Below, in pieces: positions 30,701-39,632 of a DNA stretch of 64,000 nucleotides. The DNA is taken from positions 1 through 64,000 of the forward strand of contig NZ_JYLD01000003.1 of the NCBI RefSeq assembly GCF_001043025.1. The letters run 5' to 3'. Made by a program: the position numbers and the translations under genes. This DNA is from Pseudomonas helleri (GTDB lineage Bacteria > Pseudomonadota > Gammaproteobacteria > Pseudomonadales > Pseudomonadaceae). The notes beneath the pieces are model-generated. The model worked only from the letters and a program-made list of their open reading frames with translations, did no database searches and was not told the DNA's origin. Numbering within the stretch: position 1 is the stretch's first letter; each line of letters starts with the position of its first letter.

Positions 30701-31962
30701 ATAGCGCACGGGATGCGCAGGGCCTGGAGCTGCATGGGCCAGATGATCTGTATGCGGCTTTATTGCACGCACTGCCGGATGCAGAGCGTGCTCAATTGGG
30801 ATTTCCCCATACTTACCAGGGTAAAGCCCTGAAAGCCGCTGTACGCGAGCATCCTCTGCTGCAACGTCAACTCGTCAGAGCACGCGTAGAACCCTCGCGC
30901 ACTGCGCTAGATATAAACCCAGAGGCCCGCCCACGACTCAAAGCCACCGCTTACCCTTTATTAGGTGCCGACGCCCCAGGCCAGCCACCCAGCGCACTCG
31001 AGCGCCGCGTGAACGAGCTTTACCCCAGCCTGAATCGGCAAGAGCGGCTAAGAGTCATTCGTCACCTGCCCGCTGACCCGGCCGCGGCAGATCAAACCTT
31101 GACCGATCTGGGACAATCACTGGAAAGGCTGCGTGATGATTTGGAAGTGTGGACTGTCGACGCACCCGCAACTAACCAGCGAACCGGCGAGTTAATACCG
31201 CCAGTTGCAAGAATGGCGATTGTTCAAGACCGACGTGCATTCAGCAGAGAACTCGAAAGATGCTGGCGCAGACAAACAGCGTTCGACAATCACTACGCAG
31301 ACCCTACCCGAGATGGTTTTGAGCTGACGTTTACACGAACAATATTAGATAACATGCCGAGTATTGATGCCGACTTCAGCCACGTAACTTACCTGTCCTT
31401 GAGAGGATCCGGCCCCGTTACTGGCGTTAACGAGTTCTTGCAAAACTTCCCAAGATTACGCGTATTGAAACTTCAAGGCTTTGCTCTTGATGCAGTGCCA
31501 GAGTCGCTGCCCTCAATGCAGAACTTAACTGAGTTGTATCTCGAAGACAGCAACATCACGCTCACCCCCACAGCAGCCCAGGCCTTATCCGGACTGGAAA
31601 ACCTGGAACACATCGATCTTGATGGCAACCCGCTTAACCTCACGCCTGACTTCAGCAATATGCAACACTTGAATTCAGTGTTCCTGAGCAACACTGAACT
31701 CAGCGAGTTCCCCACATCCCTTTTGGGGTTGCCCGAAATTGAAACGATAGATCTGAGTGACAATCTCATCATTGATTTACCGTCAGAACTTTTCGAGGCC
31801 CCGGCATTTATCACCGAAGCGCTCGATTTGGCAGGAAACCCCTTGTCCGAAGCGAGCCTGAACCAGGCGCACCTATATTTCAGTCAGACCGGTATTGATA
31901 TGAATATTTCATTCGACGATCTGGAGCCCATCGCTGTCGATGTCGTCGAACCTGAACAGTAG
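27793..31962 (+). CDS. Giant DUF6543-type dermonecrotic-toxin-like protein with C-terminal leucine-rich repeats
   Basis: A 1389-aa protein. The first about 1180 residues follow the pattern of Pseudomonas DUF6543 (dermonecrotic-toxin-like) proteins, including a hydrophobic patch near residues 460-500 (IEIAGSFFIPGLGELMMLQM) followed by YEGIRDWTQGK, and the RRLDWDDLRLF-like turn PLNWDDLRLFKRL. Residues about 1195-1370 are leucine-rich repeats (VTYLSLRGSG, LRVLKLQGF, LTELYLEDSN, LEHIDLDGNPL, IETIDLSDN, LDLAGNPLSEASL). Many family members continue into a NEL-type E3 ubiquitin ligase domain with a catalytic Cys; this one stops about 20 residues after the last repeat, so that domain is absent. There is no signal peptide, and no secretion gene lies nearby. 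It is inserted against the direction of the aot-argR-aru block and ends 2 bases before the argR stop. Function is inferred as a secreted or contact effector. Confidence 0.75.
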   Translation: MPNSDLEGLPPQSPLTQNTPHREAHFLPHHAQITHTLPQWLTRAPSHKQQALKALRPNPMHWPKGLSISQQNALDHAHINSWKTHQDAEQELENLKDVYAFAEPLLLQALVERFQVDSALNLKNTFINLYLPLTTPLLGLKTGAFKNWRVSMLDAALHNFEAFEAQPDAHSPDSGFITRPSAGGQYQILETLTRQVPIPAFITLCRQLDIGKLYKAHLDNELILCEPDKALRIKTAVRQHLRTALVAASHHALAHKQITQNIHDALCNPAQAPGWTNQTPPTLYPHSMTLLGSALTGVLVFSTQTAPASLQGEVIAYLPDDPQQPVKRHASMTAFVSDLAIKLRDDSYQQYFSRFIDHKELEPFLTTLRSKLFITQIDPAHVPKGEGRPEDFPLVIRSSLVEHPVLNFTLLNIYQDYSEYLFIQKRRKLLEDAPLLAVSTDTEDQKTRHDRQQRLKKIGEWAVNAIEIAGSFFIPGLGELMMLQMAYQILDDTYEGIRDWTQGKTIEAWDHLFNVLSSTVQIATLSIGSKIIADVLKPTPSFVKGLKPVTRHTGEKRLWDPALTPYQHPTDLPSNTPANDLGLMLHEDAQFLSLEDRTYRVEQEPQTLRYRIKHPSRTQAYSPRLRHNGSGAWTVETEQPLNWDDLRLFKRLNRTAASFSDITASRLLAITQTDTAALRSLHVDALPTPGLLADSIQRFKIDQDLQYFIEHMQSRDPLVQQLADPQTQLQLLISDEMWSASKNLRVVNEHGETVVHYPSEFSTAEHIEITDEQVRGGQLLKTVLQALDEKDIKHLLGVSPAMADPLPNPTEQMTLLCNRLARLAHKKRNDLFASRYASLQNSANAEVKLLQTSFAQLPTPAAQELIWNAQGDEILQLLNERIIPERLQELALEQVYESRVNRAFEGLFLDSTHSADSEWLTLKTIESLPGWSDNLRLEIRDASFDGPLLNSLGGEHAPIRKVLIKSQNLYSARDAQGLELHGPDDLYAALLHALPDAERAQLGFPHTYQGKALKAAVREHPLLQRQLVRARVEPSRTALDINPEARPRLKATAYPLLGADAPGQPPSALERRVNELYPSLNRQERLRVIRHLPADPAAADQTLTDLGQSLERLRDDLEVWTVDAPATNQRTGELIPPVARMAIVQDRRAFSRELERCWRRQTAFDNHYADPTRDGFELTFTRTILDNMPSIDADFSHVTYLSLRGSGPVTGVNEFLQNFPRLRVLKLQGFALDAVPESLPSMQNLTELYLEDSNITLTPTAAQALSGLENLEHIDLDGNPLNLTPDFSNMQHLNSVFLSNTELSEFPTSLLGLPEIETIDLSDNLIIDLPSELFEAPAFITEALDLAGNPLSEASLNQAHLYFSQTGIDMNISFDDLEPIAVDVVEPEQ

Positions 31963-31964
31963 TT

Positions 31965-32954
31965 TCAGCCTCGCTCAGCAGGCACCGAGGACAATTCAAA
32001 CGGGCTGCTGCTGCGGCGCTGGTTGCGGTCTTCGCGTGGCGTGGCACCGAAGAAGTTGCGGTAGGCACTGGAGAAATGCGGCCCCGAGGAGAACCCGCAC
32101 GACAAGCCGATCTGGATGATCGATTTGCTGGTTTGCATCAACATCTGACGCGCCTTGTTCAAGCGCAGCTCCAGGTAGTACTGGCTAGGGACGCGATTGA
32201 GGTACTGCTTGAAGATGCGCTCCAGTTGACGACGGGAGACGCACACATGCTGAGCGATTTCGTCCGTGGTCAGCGGTTCTTCAATGTTGGCTTCCATCAG
32301 CAAAACGGCTTGGGTCAGTTTCGGGTGGCTGGAACCTAAACGGTTTTGCAAGGGAATACGCTGGCGTTCACCGCCTTCACGAATGCGCTCAACCACAAGT
32401 TCTTCAGACACCGCACCCGCCAATTCAGCACCGTGGTCGCGGGCCAGCAAGGCGAGCAACAGGTCCAGTACCGACATGCCGCCACAGGCGCTCAAGCGAT
32501 CACGGTCCCAGTCAAACAAGTGGCTGGTGGCAATCACCTTGGGGAAGCGCTCAGCGAAGTCATCCTGCCAGCGCCAGTGCACGGCTGCACGGTAGCCATC
32601 GAGCAAGCCCAGTTGTGCCAGCGGGTAAACCCCGGCCGACAACCCGCCAATCACGCACCCGGCACGCACCAATTGCTTGAGCGCACTGCTGAGTGCCGGG
32701 GCAATGGCGGCGGGTGGCTCATCGGCCACCAGAAAGAGCTTCTGGCACCCTTCAAGCTTCCCGGCCCATGGCTCACCGGGTAATTGCCAACCCCCTGCCA
32801 CGACGTCGGTCGGTGCTTCTGCTTGCAGAAACACCAGCTCGTAAGCCACTTCGGGATGCACCCGTTGGGCGACCCGCAAGGCCTCCTCGGCCAGCGCAAG
32901 CGTCAATGCTTTGGTGCTGGGCCAAATCAGGAAACCTATTCGATGGGCAGTCAT
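31965..32954 (-). CDS. argR: ArgR, AraC-family regulator of arginine metabolism
   Basis: A 329-aa regulator near-identical to P. aeruginosa ArgR over most of its length, for example GCQKLFLVADEPP and AVHWRWQDDFAERFPKVIAT. It has an N-terminal DJ-1/glutamine-amidotransferase-like domain that senses arginine and a C-terminal pair of AraC helix-turn-helix motifs (TTDEIAQHVCVSRRQLERIF and IQIGLSCGFSSGPHFSSAYR). It activates aru and aot genes and its own expression and represses some biosynthetic genes. ATG 32954 is chosen over the TTG three codons upstream. The last gene of the aotJQMP-argR cluster, it is unrelated to the E. coli ArgR repressor. Confidence 0.96.
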   Translation of the reverse strand: MTAHRIGFLIWPSTKALTLALAEEALRVAQRVHPEVAYELVFLQAEAPTDVVAGGWQLPGEPWAGKLEGCQKLFLVADEPPAAIAPALSSALKQLVRAGCVIGGLSAGVYPLAQLGLLDGYRAAVHWRWQDDFAERFPKVIATSHLFDWDRDRLSACGGMSVLDLLLALLARDHGAELAGAVSEELVVERIREGGERQRIPLQNRLGSSHPKLTQAVLLMEANIEEPLTTDEIAQHVCVSRRQLERIFKQYLNRVPSQYYLELRLNKARQMLMQTSKSIIQIGLSCGFSSGPHFSSAYRNFFGATPREDRNQRRSSSPFELSSVPAERG

Positions 32955-33081
32955 GGCATGCAATCCGAAACGAAAACAGTGTTAATGCCGAAGGTGGCAA
33001 CAACCAAGCTAGATCCGCCACCGCGTTTTCCGGGAAGCATGCACTAAGTTGGTGCAAAAAGCAGTCTCACAATCCATTAAA

Positions 33082-33846
33082 TTACTTGAGGCTGCCCGAC
33101 AAGAACTGCTGCAAACGCTCGCACTGCGGGTTCACCAGCACTTCACGCGGGTTACCGCTTTCTTCAACCACGCCTTTGTGCAGGAACACCAACTGGTTGG
33201 ACACTTCGCGGGCAAATCCCATTTCGTGAGTCACCACCACCATGGTCCGGCCTTCCAGGGCGAGGTCTTGCATGACCTTCAATACGTCGCCGACCAGCTC
33301 CGGGTCCAGCGCCGAGGTCGGCTCGTCAAACAGCATGACCTCTGGCTCCACCGCCAACGCACGGGCAATCGCCACACGCTGCTGCTCACCCCCGGACATA
33401 TGCCCGGGGTAGGCGTCTTTACGATGGGACACGCCGACCTGGTTGAGGTAATGCTCGGCTTTTTCCCGCGCTTCGACCTTGGACATGCCCAGTACGTGCA
33501 CGGGCGCTTCCATGATGTTTTCCAGCGCGGTCATGTGCGACCACAGGTTGAAATGCTGGAACACCATCGACAGGCGCGAACGCATGCGCTGCAACTGTTT
33601 AGGGTCTGCCGCTACCAGGGCGCCGTCCTTTTTCGCGACCAGTTTGAGCTCTTCGTTGTTGAGCAAAATCTTGCCGGCATGCGGCTGCTCAAGCAGGTTG
33701 ATGCAACGCAAAAAGGTACTTTTGCCTGAACCGCTGGAACCGATGATGCTGATCACATCACCTGCCTTTGCAGCCAGAGATACGCCTTTCAGCACCTCGT
33801 GACTGCCGTAGCGCTTATGCAGGTCTTGGACTTCAAGTTTGTACAT
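33082..33846 (-). CDS. aotP: Arginine/ornithine ABC transporter, ATP-binding protein
   Basis: A 254-aa HisP/GlnQ-type ATPase. Walker A is GSSGSGKST, the signature is MSGGEQQRVAIARAL and Walker B is VMLFDEPTSALD, with the H-loop in VVTHEMGFA. It energises basic amino-acid uptake with AotQ/AotM. The start at 33846 (MYKLEVQDLHKRYG) matches homologues. It lies between aotM (52 bases) and argR (127 bases). The aotO gene of the P. aeruginosa operon is not present. Confidence 0.94.
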   Translation of the reverse strand: MYKLEVQDLHKRYGSHEVLKGVSLAAKAGDVISIIGSSGSGKSTFLRCINLLEQPHAGKILLNNEELKLVAKKDGALVAADPKQLQRMRSRLSMVFQHFNLWSHMTALENIMEAPVHVLGMSKVEAREKAEHYLNQVGVSHRKDAYPGHMSGGEQQRVAIARALAVEPEVMLFDEPTSALDPELVGDVLKVMQDLALEGRTMVVVTHEMGFAREVSNQLVFLHKGVVEESGNPREVLVNPQCERLQQFLSGSLK

Positions 33847-33898
33847 GCTGTCGGTTCTCACAAAAACAGTGGGTCAGACGTTGAGCGCGGCTCAACAC

Positions 33899-34597
33899 TC
33901 AGGCCTTGCGCGGGGCCATGTAGCCCAGCCAGCGGCGTTCTGCCAATTTGAACAGGCGTACCAGAATGAAGGTCAGGCACAGGTAGAACGCACCTGCGGT
34001 GATGTAGGCTTCAAACGGCAAGTAATACTGCGCGTTAACGGTACGCGCAGCGCCGGTGATGTCGATCAGGGTCACGATGGACGCCAGACTGGTGGTCTGC
34101 AGCATCATGATCACTTCGTTGCTGTATTGCGGCAGCGCCCGGCGCATGGCCGACGGCAGCAAAATACGGCGATACATTTTGCTCGGGGACATGCCCATCG
34201 CCTTGGCGGCTTCGATCTCGCCATGGGGCGTGGCCTTGAGGCTGCCCGCAATGATTTCGGCGGTATAGGCGCTGGTGTTGATCGCAAACGCCAGGCACGC
34301 ACAAAAGGTTGCACTGGACAGCAAAGGCCACATAAAGCTTTCGCGCACGACTTCAAACTGGGCCAGGCCGTAGTAGATCAAAAACAGCTGCACCAGCATC
34401 GGCGTGCCGCGAATCACGTAGGTGTAGAGCCACGCCGGGAAATTGACCCACGGGCGCTTGGACACCCGCATCAGGCCCAGCGGCAGCGCCACCAGCAAAC
34501 CAAAGAACAGTGAAATGCCCAGCAGCTTGAGGGTTTCAACCATGCCGCTGAGGTACAGCGGCATGCTGTCCCAAATGACGTTGTAGTCGAAGATCAT
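33899..34597 (-). CDS. aotM: Arginine/ornithine ABC transporter, permease AotM
   Basis: A 232-aa HisM-type inner-membrane permease with about five membrane segments. The cytoplasmic EAA loop EIEAAKAMGMSPSKMYRRIL contacts the ATPase. It overlaps aotQ by 4 bases (ATGA), showing translational coupling. Confidence 0.92.
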   Translation of the reverse strand: MIFDYNVIWDSMPLYLSGMVETLKLLGISLFFGLLVALPLGLMRVSKRPWVNFPAWLYTYVIRGTPMLVQLFLIYYGLAQFEVVRESFMWPLLSSATFCACLAFAINTSAYTAEIIAGSLKATPHGEIEAAKAMGMSPSKMYRRILLPSAMRRALPQYSNEVIMMLQTTSLASIVTLIDITGAARTVNAQYYLPFEAYITAGAFYLCLTFILVRLFKLAERRWLGYMAPRKA

Positions 34598-35283
34598 AGC
34601 TCAGCCACCTTTACGCCGACCGAGTAGCGCTTTTCAAGTTGTCGCAACGCCAGCAGCGACACACTGGTCATTACCAGGTACAGCGCGGCCACCGCGAGGA
34701 AGAACGTAAAAGGCTCGCGGGTGGCATCTGCCGCCTGCTTGGCCTTGAACATCATGTCTTGCAAGCCGACCACCGAAATCAGGGCCGTGGCTTTGGTCAA
34801 CACCAGCCAGTTGTTGGTAAAGCCCGGAATCGCCAGACGGATCATCTGCGGCACCAACACCCGGAAAAACACCTGGAAACGGCTCATGCCGTAGGCCACA
34901 CCCGCTTCTGCCTGACCTTTGGGGATCGCCATAAAGGCACCGCGAAAGGTTTCGGACAGGTACGCACCAAAGATGAAGCCCAAGGTGAACACGCCAGCCG
35001 AGAAGGGGTTGAGGTCGATGTAGTCGTCGTAGCCCACCAGCGGGGCGACGTTGTTGAGCAGGTTCTGACCGCCGTAGAAAATCAGCAAGATCAGCACCAG
35101 ATCGGGAATCCCACGAATGACCGTAGAGTACAGATCGCCCAGCCAAGCCAGCCAGCGCACTGGCGACAGGCGCATTGAAACACCAATCAGACCTAGAACA
35201 ATGGCCAGGGCCATGGACGACAAGGCGAGCTGTAGCGTCAGCCAAGCGCCATCGAGGATGACAGCCCCGTAGCCTTTCAACAT
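34594..35283 (-). CDS. aotQ: Arginine/ornithine ABC transporter, permease AotQ
   Basis: A 229-aa HisQ-type permease partner of AotM, with EAA-loop sequence GQAEAGVAYGMSRFQVFFRV and conserved RGIPDLVLILLIFYGGQNLL near the N-terminus. It follows aotJ after a 103-base gap that holds a stable hairpin. Confidence 0.92.
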   Translation of the reverse strand: MLKGYGAVILDGAWLTLQLALSSMALAIVLGLIGVSMRLSPVRWLAWLGDLYSTVIRGIPDLVLILLIFYGGQNLLNNVAPLVGYDDYIDLNPFSAGVFTLGFIFGAYLSETFRGAFMAIPKGQAEAGVAYGMSRFQVFFRVLVPQMIRLAIPGFTNNWLVLTKATALISVVGLQDMMFKAKQAADATREPFTFFLAVAALYLVMTSVSLLALRQLEKRYSVGVKVAEL

Positions 35284-35324
35284 GATTCAGGCCCTCGAAA
35301 AAAAGCGTGAAAATTAGGATGAAA

Positions 35325-35365
35325 AAATGGCGCAAACTTCAGGGACTCTGTCGCTTGCGCCATTT
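35325..35365 (-). terminator. Intercistronic hairpin between aotJ and aotQ
   Basis: AAATGGCGCAA and TTGCGCCATTT are perfectly complementary and flank a 19-base loop. Placed just after the binding-protein gene, it probably causes partial termination or protects the aotJ mRNA, giving the usual excess of binding protein over permease. Confidence 0.6.
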
Positions 35366-35386
35366 CAGACTTACAGCCGCGATGAT

Positions 35387-36172
35387 TTACTTGGCTTCTG
35401 GGCCGTAAATATCGAAGTTGAAGTATTTTTTCTGGATTTCGTCGTACTTGCCGTTTGCACGGATATCGGTGATTGCACGGTCGATTTTGTCTTTCAGCTC
35501 TTTGTCGCCTTTACGCACGGCGATACCGATGCCGTCACCGAAGTACTTGGCGTCAGTGAACGAAGGACCTACAAACGCGTAGCCTTTGCCAGCCGGGGTA
35601 TCGAGGAAGCCTTCCTGCAACAGGGTGGCGTCAGCCACGGTGCCGTCCAGACGACCGGCTTCGATGTCCAGGTAGATTTCGTTCTGCGAGCTGTAAGGCA
35701 CAACAGTGGCGCCTTTAGGAGCAAAGACTTCTTTGGCGAAACGGTCGTGAATCGAACCGCGCTGCACGCCGATCTTCTTGCCTTTGAGCTCTTCCAGCGA
35801 ATCAGAAACGGTTGTGCCGTCCTTCAGCACCAGGCGAGCCGGGGTCAGGTAGTAACGGTTGGTGAAGTCCACCGACTTCTTGCGGTCGTCGGTGATCGAC
35901 ATTGAGGACAGGATGGCGTCGATCTTGCGCACTTTAAGTGCCGGGATCAGACCGTCGAACTCTTGCTCGACCCACACACACTTGACCTGCATCTGCTCAC
36001 ACAGAGCGTTACCGATGTCATAGTCAAAGCCCACAATGCTGCCGTCCGGTGCCTTGGAGGCAAACGGAGGGTAAGCGGCTTCAATGCCAATTTTGAGCGG
36101 CTTTGCATCAGCAAACGCCTGCAAGGACAGCACGGACAGTGCCAGGGCGCCAAGAAGCACGAGTTTCTTCAT
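35387..36172 (-). CDS. aotJ: Periplasmic arginine/ornithine-binding protein AotJ
   Basis: A 261-aa substrate-binding protein of the Lys/Arg/Orn type. It has a signal peptide [21 protein letters not shown] cut near ADAKP (given here as [15 protein letters not shown]...), then [28 protein letters not shown] (in part [20 protein letters not shown]), the ligand-binding [19 protein letters not shown] and two Cys forming the family disulfide. First gene of the aot operon, with an ArgR-type site about 140 bases upstream of its start. Confidence 0.94.
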   Translation of the reverse strand: MKKLVLLGALALSVLSLQAFADAKPLKIGIEAAYPPFASKAPDGSIVGFDYDIGNALCEQMQVKCVWVEQEFDGLIPALKVRKIDAILSSMSITDDRKKSVDFTNRYYLTPARLVLKDGTTVSDSLEELKGKKIGVQRGSIHDRFAKEVFAPKGATVVPYSSQNEIYLDIEAGRLDGTVADATLLQEGFLDTPAGKGYAFVGPSFTDAKYFGDGIGIAVRKGDKELKDKIDRAITDIRANGKYDEIQKKYFNFDIYGPEAK

Positions 36173-36312
36173 CTTAGGACTCCATCGGTAAAGGGCAATA
36201 AATGCAGAGTGAGCCTGAGCCCAATATGCGGAGGTTAAACCGGGAATGCGGCGCCACGTCCTGTTGGTGTTGAAACGAGTTCAGCACTACGACAACGAGC
36301 GAGTGATCGGCA

Positions 36313-36354
36313 TTCTAACGACAGGCTTCAAGCCGTTATTTCTTCAATGCGACA
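36313..36354 (-). promoter_or_regulatory. Putative ArgR operator of the aot-argR operon
   Basis: Minus strand 36354-36334 reads TGTCGCATTGAAGAAATAAC, matching TGTCGC-N8-AA, followed in register by GCTTGAAGCC. It shares TGTCGCATTG and the weaker second half with the aru site, supporting coordinate control and argR autoregulation. Confidence 0.6.
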
Positions 36355-36686
36355 ACATATTACAAATGCACCGAGAAAGGCGGCTACAAGCATTGACAGC
36401 TCTTCGAATTCGTGCAAGAGCAAAAGATATAGAACCTATATGAGTTGCAAATAGCGGGCCTATTATTCGCAAACCCTTCTATTCCGGCAAGTGTAGCCTT
36501 TAATCTAATTTTTTAAGGGTCGCCCGAGCGCTCTAAAACGGTGCCTTTGGTGTCACATAGCCCCGTTTTTGGGCGCACGGTTACACATGGGGTAACACCT
36601 GAATAAACCCCGGACCCCGCAGGAGTGGCCGCCCCGTCTTCGACGCCGCGCTGTCGCGCAGCAAACAGGCCGCCGATAATCGTCAG

Positions 36687-36738
36687 CATCCCCCAATCAG
36701 CTCCCTCTCCTACGGGAGAGGCGTGGTGAGGGGGCTCT
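36687..36738. repeat. Dispersed repeat with hairpin (copy 2)
   Basis: Reverse-oriented relative of 8356-8404: CATCCCCCAATCAGCTCCCT, then a CTCTCC/GGAGAG hairpin and TGGTGAGGGGGCTCTT. The rest of 36173-36686 contains the aotJ promoter region and a gene-free, partly AT-rich stretch. Confidence 0.7.
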
Positions 36739-36740
36739 TA

Positions 36741-36781
36741 GATCAAGATCAACAGATCGCGAGGCAAGCTCGCTCCTACAG
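36741..36781. repeat. REP-type repeat, single half
   Basis: GATCAAGATCAACAGATCGC followed by GAGGCAAGCTCGCTCCTACAG, immediately beside the other dispersed repeat. Confidence 0.75.
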
Positions 36782-36856
36782 GGCCTTAGGAATCAATCAC
36801 TTATTTGTGTTTGATAGGAGCCGCCGATGGTTGGGCGGGGATTTGATCGGCCAAAT

Positions 36857-36893
36857 AAAAAGCCCCGCCTGACAGCGTCAGGCGGGGCTTTGT
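36857..36893 (-). terminator. acsA rho-independent terminator
   Basis: AAAGCCCCGCCTGAC-N4-GTCAGGCGGGGCTTT is a long perfect stem right after the acsA stop, with a T-run on the minus strand. Confidence 0.92.
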
Positions 36894-36909
36894 TACAACG
36901 AAGGAGGCG

Positions 36910-38865
36910 TCAGGCGACCTTCATGCTCTTGTGGGTGTCGATCAGGTGTTGCACCACGCCCGGATCCGCCAGGGTCGAGATATCGCCCAGGCCGTCATAT
37001 TCACCCGTGGCAATTTTGCGCAGGATACGGCGCATGATTTTGCCCGAGCGGGTTTTCGGCAAGCCCGGCGCCCACTGGATGACATCGGGCGAGGCAATCG
37101 GGCCGATCTCCTTGCGCACCCAGTTTTTCAGCTCCTGACGCAGCGCCTCGCTCGGCTCTTCGCCACCATTAAGGGTGACGTAGACATAGATGCCCTGCCC
37201 TTTAATGTCATGGGGCACGCCGACAACAGCCGCCTCAGCCACTTTGGAGTGGGCAACCATCGCGCTCTCGATTTCTGCTGTGCCCATACGGTGGCCAGAC
37301 ACATTGAGCACGTCGTCCACACGACCGGTGATCCAGTAGTAGCCGTCTTCATCGCGGCGCGCACCGTCGCCAGTGAAGTACATGCCGCGGAAGGTCTTGA
37401 AGTAGGTGTCGACGAAACGGTCGTGATCGCCGTACAGGGTACGTGCCTGGCCCGGCCACGAATCCAGAATCACCAGATTGCCTTCGGCCGCACCTTCGAT
37501 CAGGTTGCCCAGGTTGTCCACCAGCCCCGGCACCACACCAAAGAACGGACGCGCAGCAGACCCCGGCTTGAGCGCATGGGCGCCCGGCAGCGGGCTCATC
37601 ATGCACGCGCCGGTTTCGGTCTGCCACCAGGTATCCACAATCGGGCAGCGCTCTTTGCCGACCGTGGTGTAGTACCAGTTCCAGGCCTCAGGGTTGATCG
37701 GCTCACCCACCGAACCCAGCAAGCGCAAGCTTGAGCCGTCTGCATCTTTAACCGCCGCCTGCCCTTCGGCCATCATGGCGCGAATGGCGGTGGGCGCGGT
37801 GTAGAGGATATTGACCTTGTGCTTGTCGACGATTTTCGACACGCGGGTAATGTCCGGGTAGTTCGGCACCCCTTCAAACAACACGGTGGTCGCGCCGTTG
37901 GCCAGCGGGCCGTAGACGATGTAGGTGTGGCCGGTGACCCAGCCCACGTCTGCCGTGCACCAGTAGACTTCGCCCGGACGGTAATCGAACACGCGCTCGT
38001 GGGTCAGCGCGGCATACAGCAGGTAGCCACCGGTGGTGTGCTGCACACCCTTTGGCTTGCCCGTGGAGCCCGAGGTATAAAGGATGAACAGGGCTTCTTC
38101 GGCGCCCATTTCTTTGGGTGCGCAGTGGGTCGAAGCCACGGCCATCAAATCGTGGTACCAGATATCGCGGTGCTTATACCAGGCGATGTCGCCGCCGGTA
38201 CGCTTGAACACGATAATTTTCTGCACGCTGGAGGTGTCAGGGTTGGTCAGCGCCACGTCGACATTGGCTTTCAATGCCGTGCGTTTGCCGCCACGCACAC
38301 CTTCGTCAGCGGTGATCACCACTTTCGATTTGCAGTCGATAATCCGCCCGGCCAGCGCTTCGGGCGAGAAGCCGCCGAACACCACCGAGTGGATCGCGCC
38401 AATGCGAGTACAGGCCAGCATGGCGACAACCGCCTCTGGCACCATCGGCATATAGATAGTCACAACGTCGCCACGGTGAACGTCCTGGCCGCGCAAGGCG
38501 TTGGCCAGCTTGCACACTTCTTCGTGCAGTTCACGGTAGGTAATGTTGCGCTGTTCGGAAGGATCGTCGCCTTCCCAGATAATCGCGACCTGATCACCGC
38601 GCTCGGCAAGGTGGCGGTCCAGACAGTTGTAGGAAACGTTGAGAGTGCCGTCGGCAAACCATTTGATATCGACATGGTGGTCGTCAAAAGAGGTTTGCTT
38701 CACGGTGGTGAACGGCTTGATCCAGTCCAGACGCTTGGCCTGATCACGCCAGAAGCCATCCGGGTTGATGACCGATTGCTGGTACATCGCCTTGTAGGTC
38801 GCCTCGTCAGTCAGCGTATTGGCTGCAACTTCAGGGCGTACGGGATACAGGGAAGCGGCACTCAT
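36910..38865 (-). CDS. acsA: Acetyl-CoA synthetase
   Basis: A 651-aa AMP-forming ligase activating acetate to acetyl-CoA via acetyl-AMP. Visible motifs are [20 protein letters not shown] (ATP binding), [29 protein letters not shown], and Lys609 in [14 protein letters not shown], the residue acetylated by Pat-type enzymes to switch the enzyme off. Length is standard (652 in E. coli). It lies upstream of the aot operon in the same direction but after its own terminator, so it is a separate unit. Confidence 0.96.
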   Translation of the reverse strand: MSAASLYPVRPEVAANTLTDEATYKAMYQQSVINPDGFWRDQAKRLDWIKPFTTVKQTSFDDHHVDIKWFADGTLNVSYNCLDRHLAERGDQVAIIWEGDDPSEQRNITYRELHEEVCKLANALRGQDVHRGDVVTIYMPMVPEAVVAMLACTRIGAIHSVVFGGFSPEALAGRIIDCKSKVVITADEGVRGGKRTALKANVDVALTNPDTSSVQKIIVFKRTGGDIAWYKHRDIWYHDLMAVASTHCAPKEMGAEEALFILYTSGSTGKPKGVQHTTGGYLLYAALTHERVFDYRPGEVYWCTADVGWVTGHTYIVYGPLANGATTVLFEGVPNYPDITRVSKIVDKHKVNILYTAPTAIRAMMAEGQAAVKDADGSSLRLLGSVGEPINPEAWNWYYTTVGKERCPIVDTWWQTETGACMMSPLPGAHALKPGSAARPFFGVVPGLVDNLGNLIEGAAEGNLVILDSWPGQARTLYGDHDRFVDTYFKTFRGMYFTGDGARRDEDGYYWITGRVDDVLNVSGHRMGTAEIESAMVAHSKVAEAAVVGVPHDIKGQGIYVYVTLNGGEEPSEALRQELKNWVRKEIGPIASPDVIQWAPGLPKTRSGKIMRRILRKIATGEYDGLGDISTLADPGVVQHLIDTHKSMKVA

Positions 38866-39282
38866 GTTTCATACCTCTATATTTGTAGTTGTTGTTTTAT
38901 GACCCTGTTTTAGCCGGGCCTTGGCGTGAGATCCATTCGACGTTGGTAGTAAGAAACACCCAGAAAAACCATGGTTTTTCCGTGCAAGGCTCAAGACCGA
39001 TGCTTACAGCGCTTTACCCCGCGCCGACGGATTTGAAATACCTGTAAACACCGTCTGTTTTCGACGATTGTTGCAGAATCTGTCAACAGTCTTTATCAAA
39101 AGCCCCTCTATATGCCCGCCCGGCAGCGGCCTAAAATTCACCTCGCCAACCAAGGCACCGCGATTAACGCAAGTTACAGCCCCCACGAAGGCATGTTTAA
39201 TCGCTCTTACTTAAACCAAGTTTCACACGCAGCCTCACAAAGGCCGCGTGACCCCATTCGACCCTAGACAGGTAAATACGAA
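38866..39282. other. Divergent intergenic region between acsA and the DUF2790 gene
   Basis: No gene is seen. It must hold promoters for both flanking genes. A near-palindrome AAAAACCATGGTTTTT lies at about 38964-38979 and could be a regulator site of acsA; its binding protein is unknown. Confidence 0.4.
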
Positions 39283-39546
39283 ATGAAAGCGTTGTTAGTT
39301 CTGGCCCTCAGCAGTGTGTGTGTTAGCGCGTTTGCTGATGAAGCAAGTACTCAGGTCTCGCACCAGCAACCGGTTGTAGAACACTATTCCTACTCTTCCG
39401 AACTTGATATTGCCAAAGTGATTTCCATGAGCGAAATCCCTAATGTTTGCGAAGTAGTACCGGCCCGCATGGTTTACGAAGACTCGCAAGGCATCAAGCA
39501 CACTCTCGAATACCGTGTCATGGGTAACGGTTGCTCCAACGGTTAA
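39283..39546 (+). CDS. DUF2790 periplasmic protein
   Basis: An 87-aa Pseudomonas-specific protein. A signal peptide (MKALLVLALSSVCVSAFA) is followed by the DUF2790 core: VVEHYSYSSELDIAKVISMS, IPNVCEVVPARMVYEDSQG and HTLEYRVMGNGCSNG, with two cysteines able to form a disulfide. Family function is unknown; some members respond to metals or copper. It sits alone between acsA and the giant toxin-like gene. Confidence 0.88.
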   Translation: MKALLVLALSSVCVSAFADEASTQVSHQQPVVEHYSYSSELDIAKVISMSEIPNVCEVVPARMVYEDSQGIKHTLEYRVMGNGCSNG

Positions 39547-39632
39547 AGAACATATTATCCCCCAGCGATATGCGGCAGGGCGCACATTGAATACAGTGCA
39601 GCCCGCCGCGGCTTTTTGTTCAGCGAGAGATA

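Noticed and set aside
37819..38913. A 364-codon plus-strand frame opposite acsA
   Set aside because: Antisense shadow of a certain gene; no motif, no Shine-Dalgarno.
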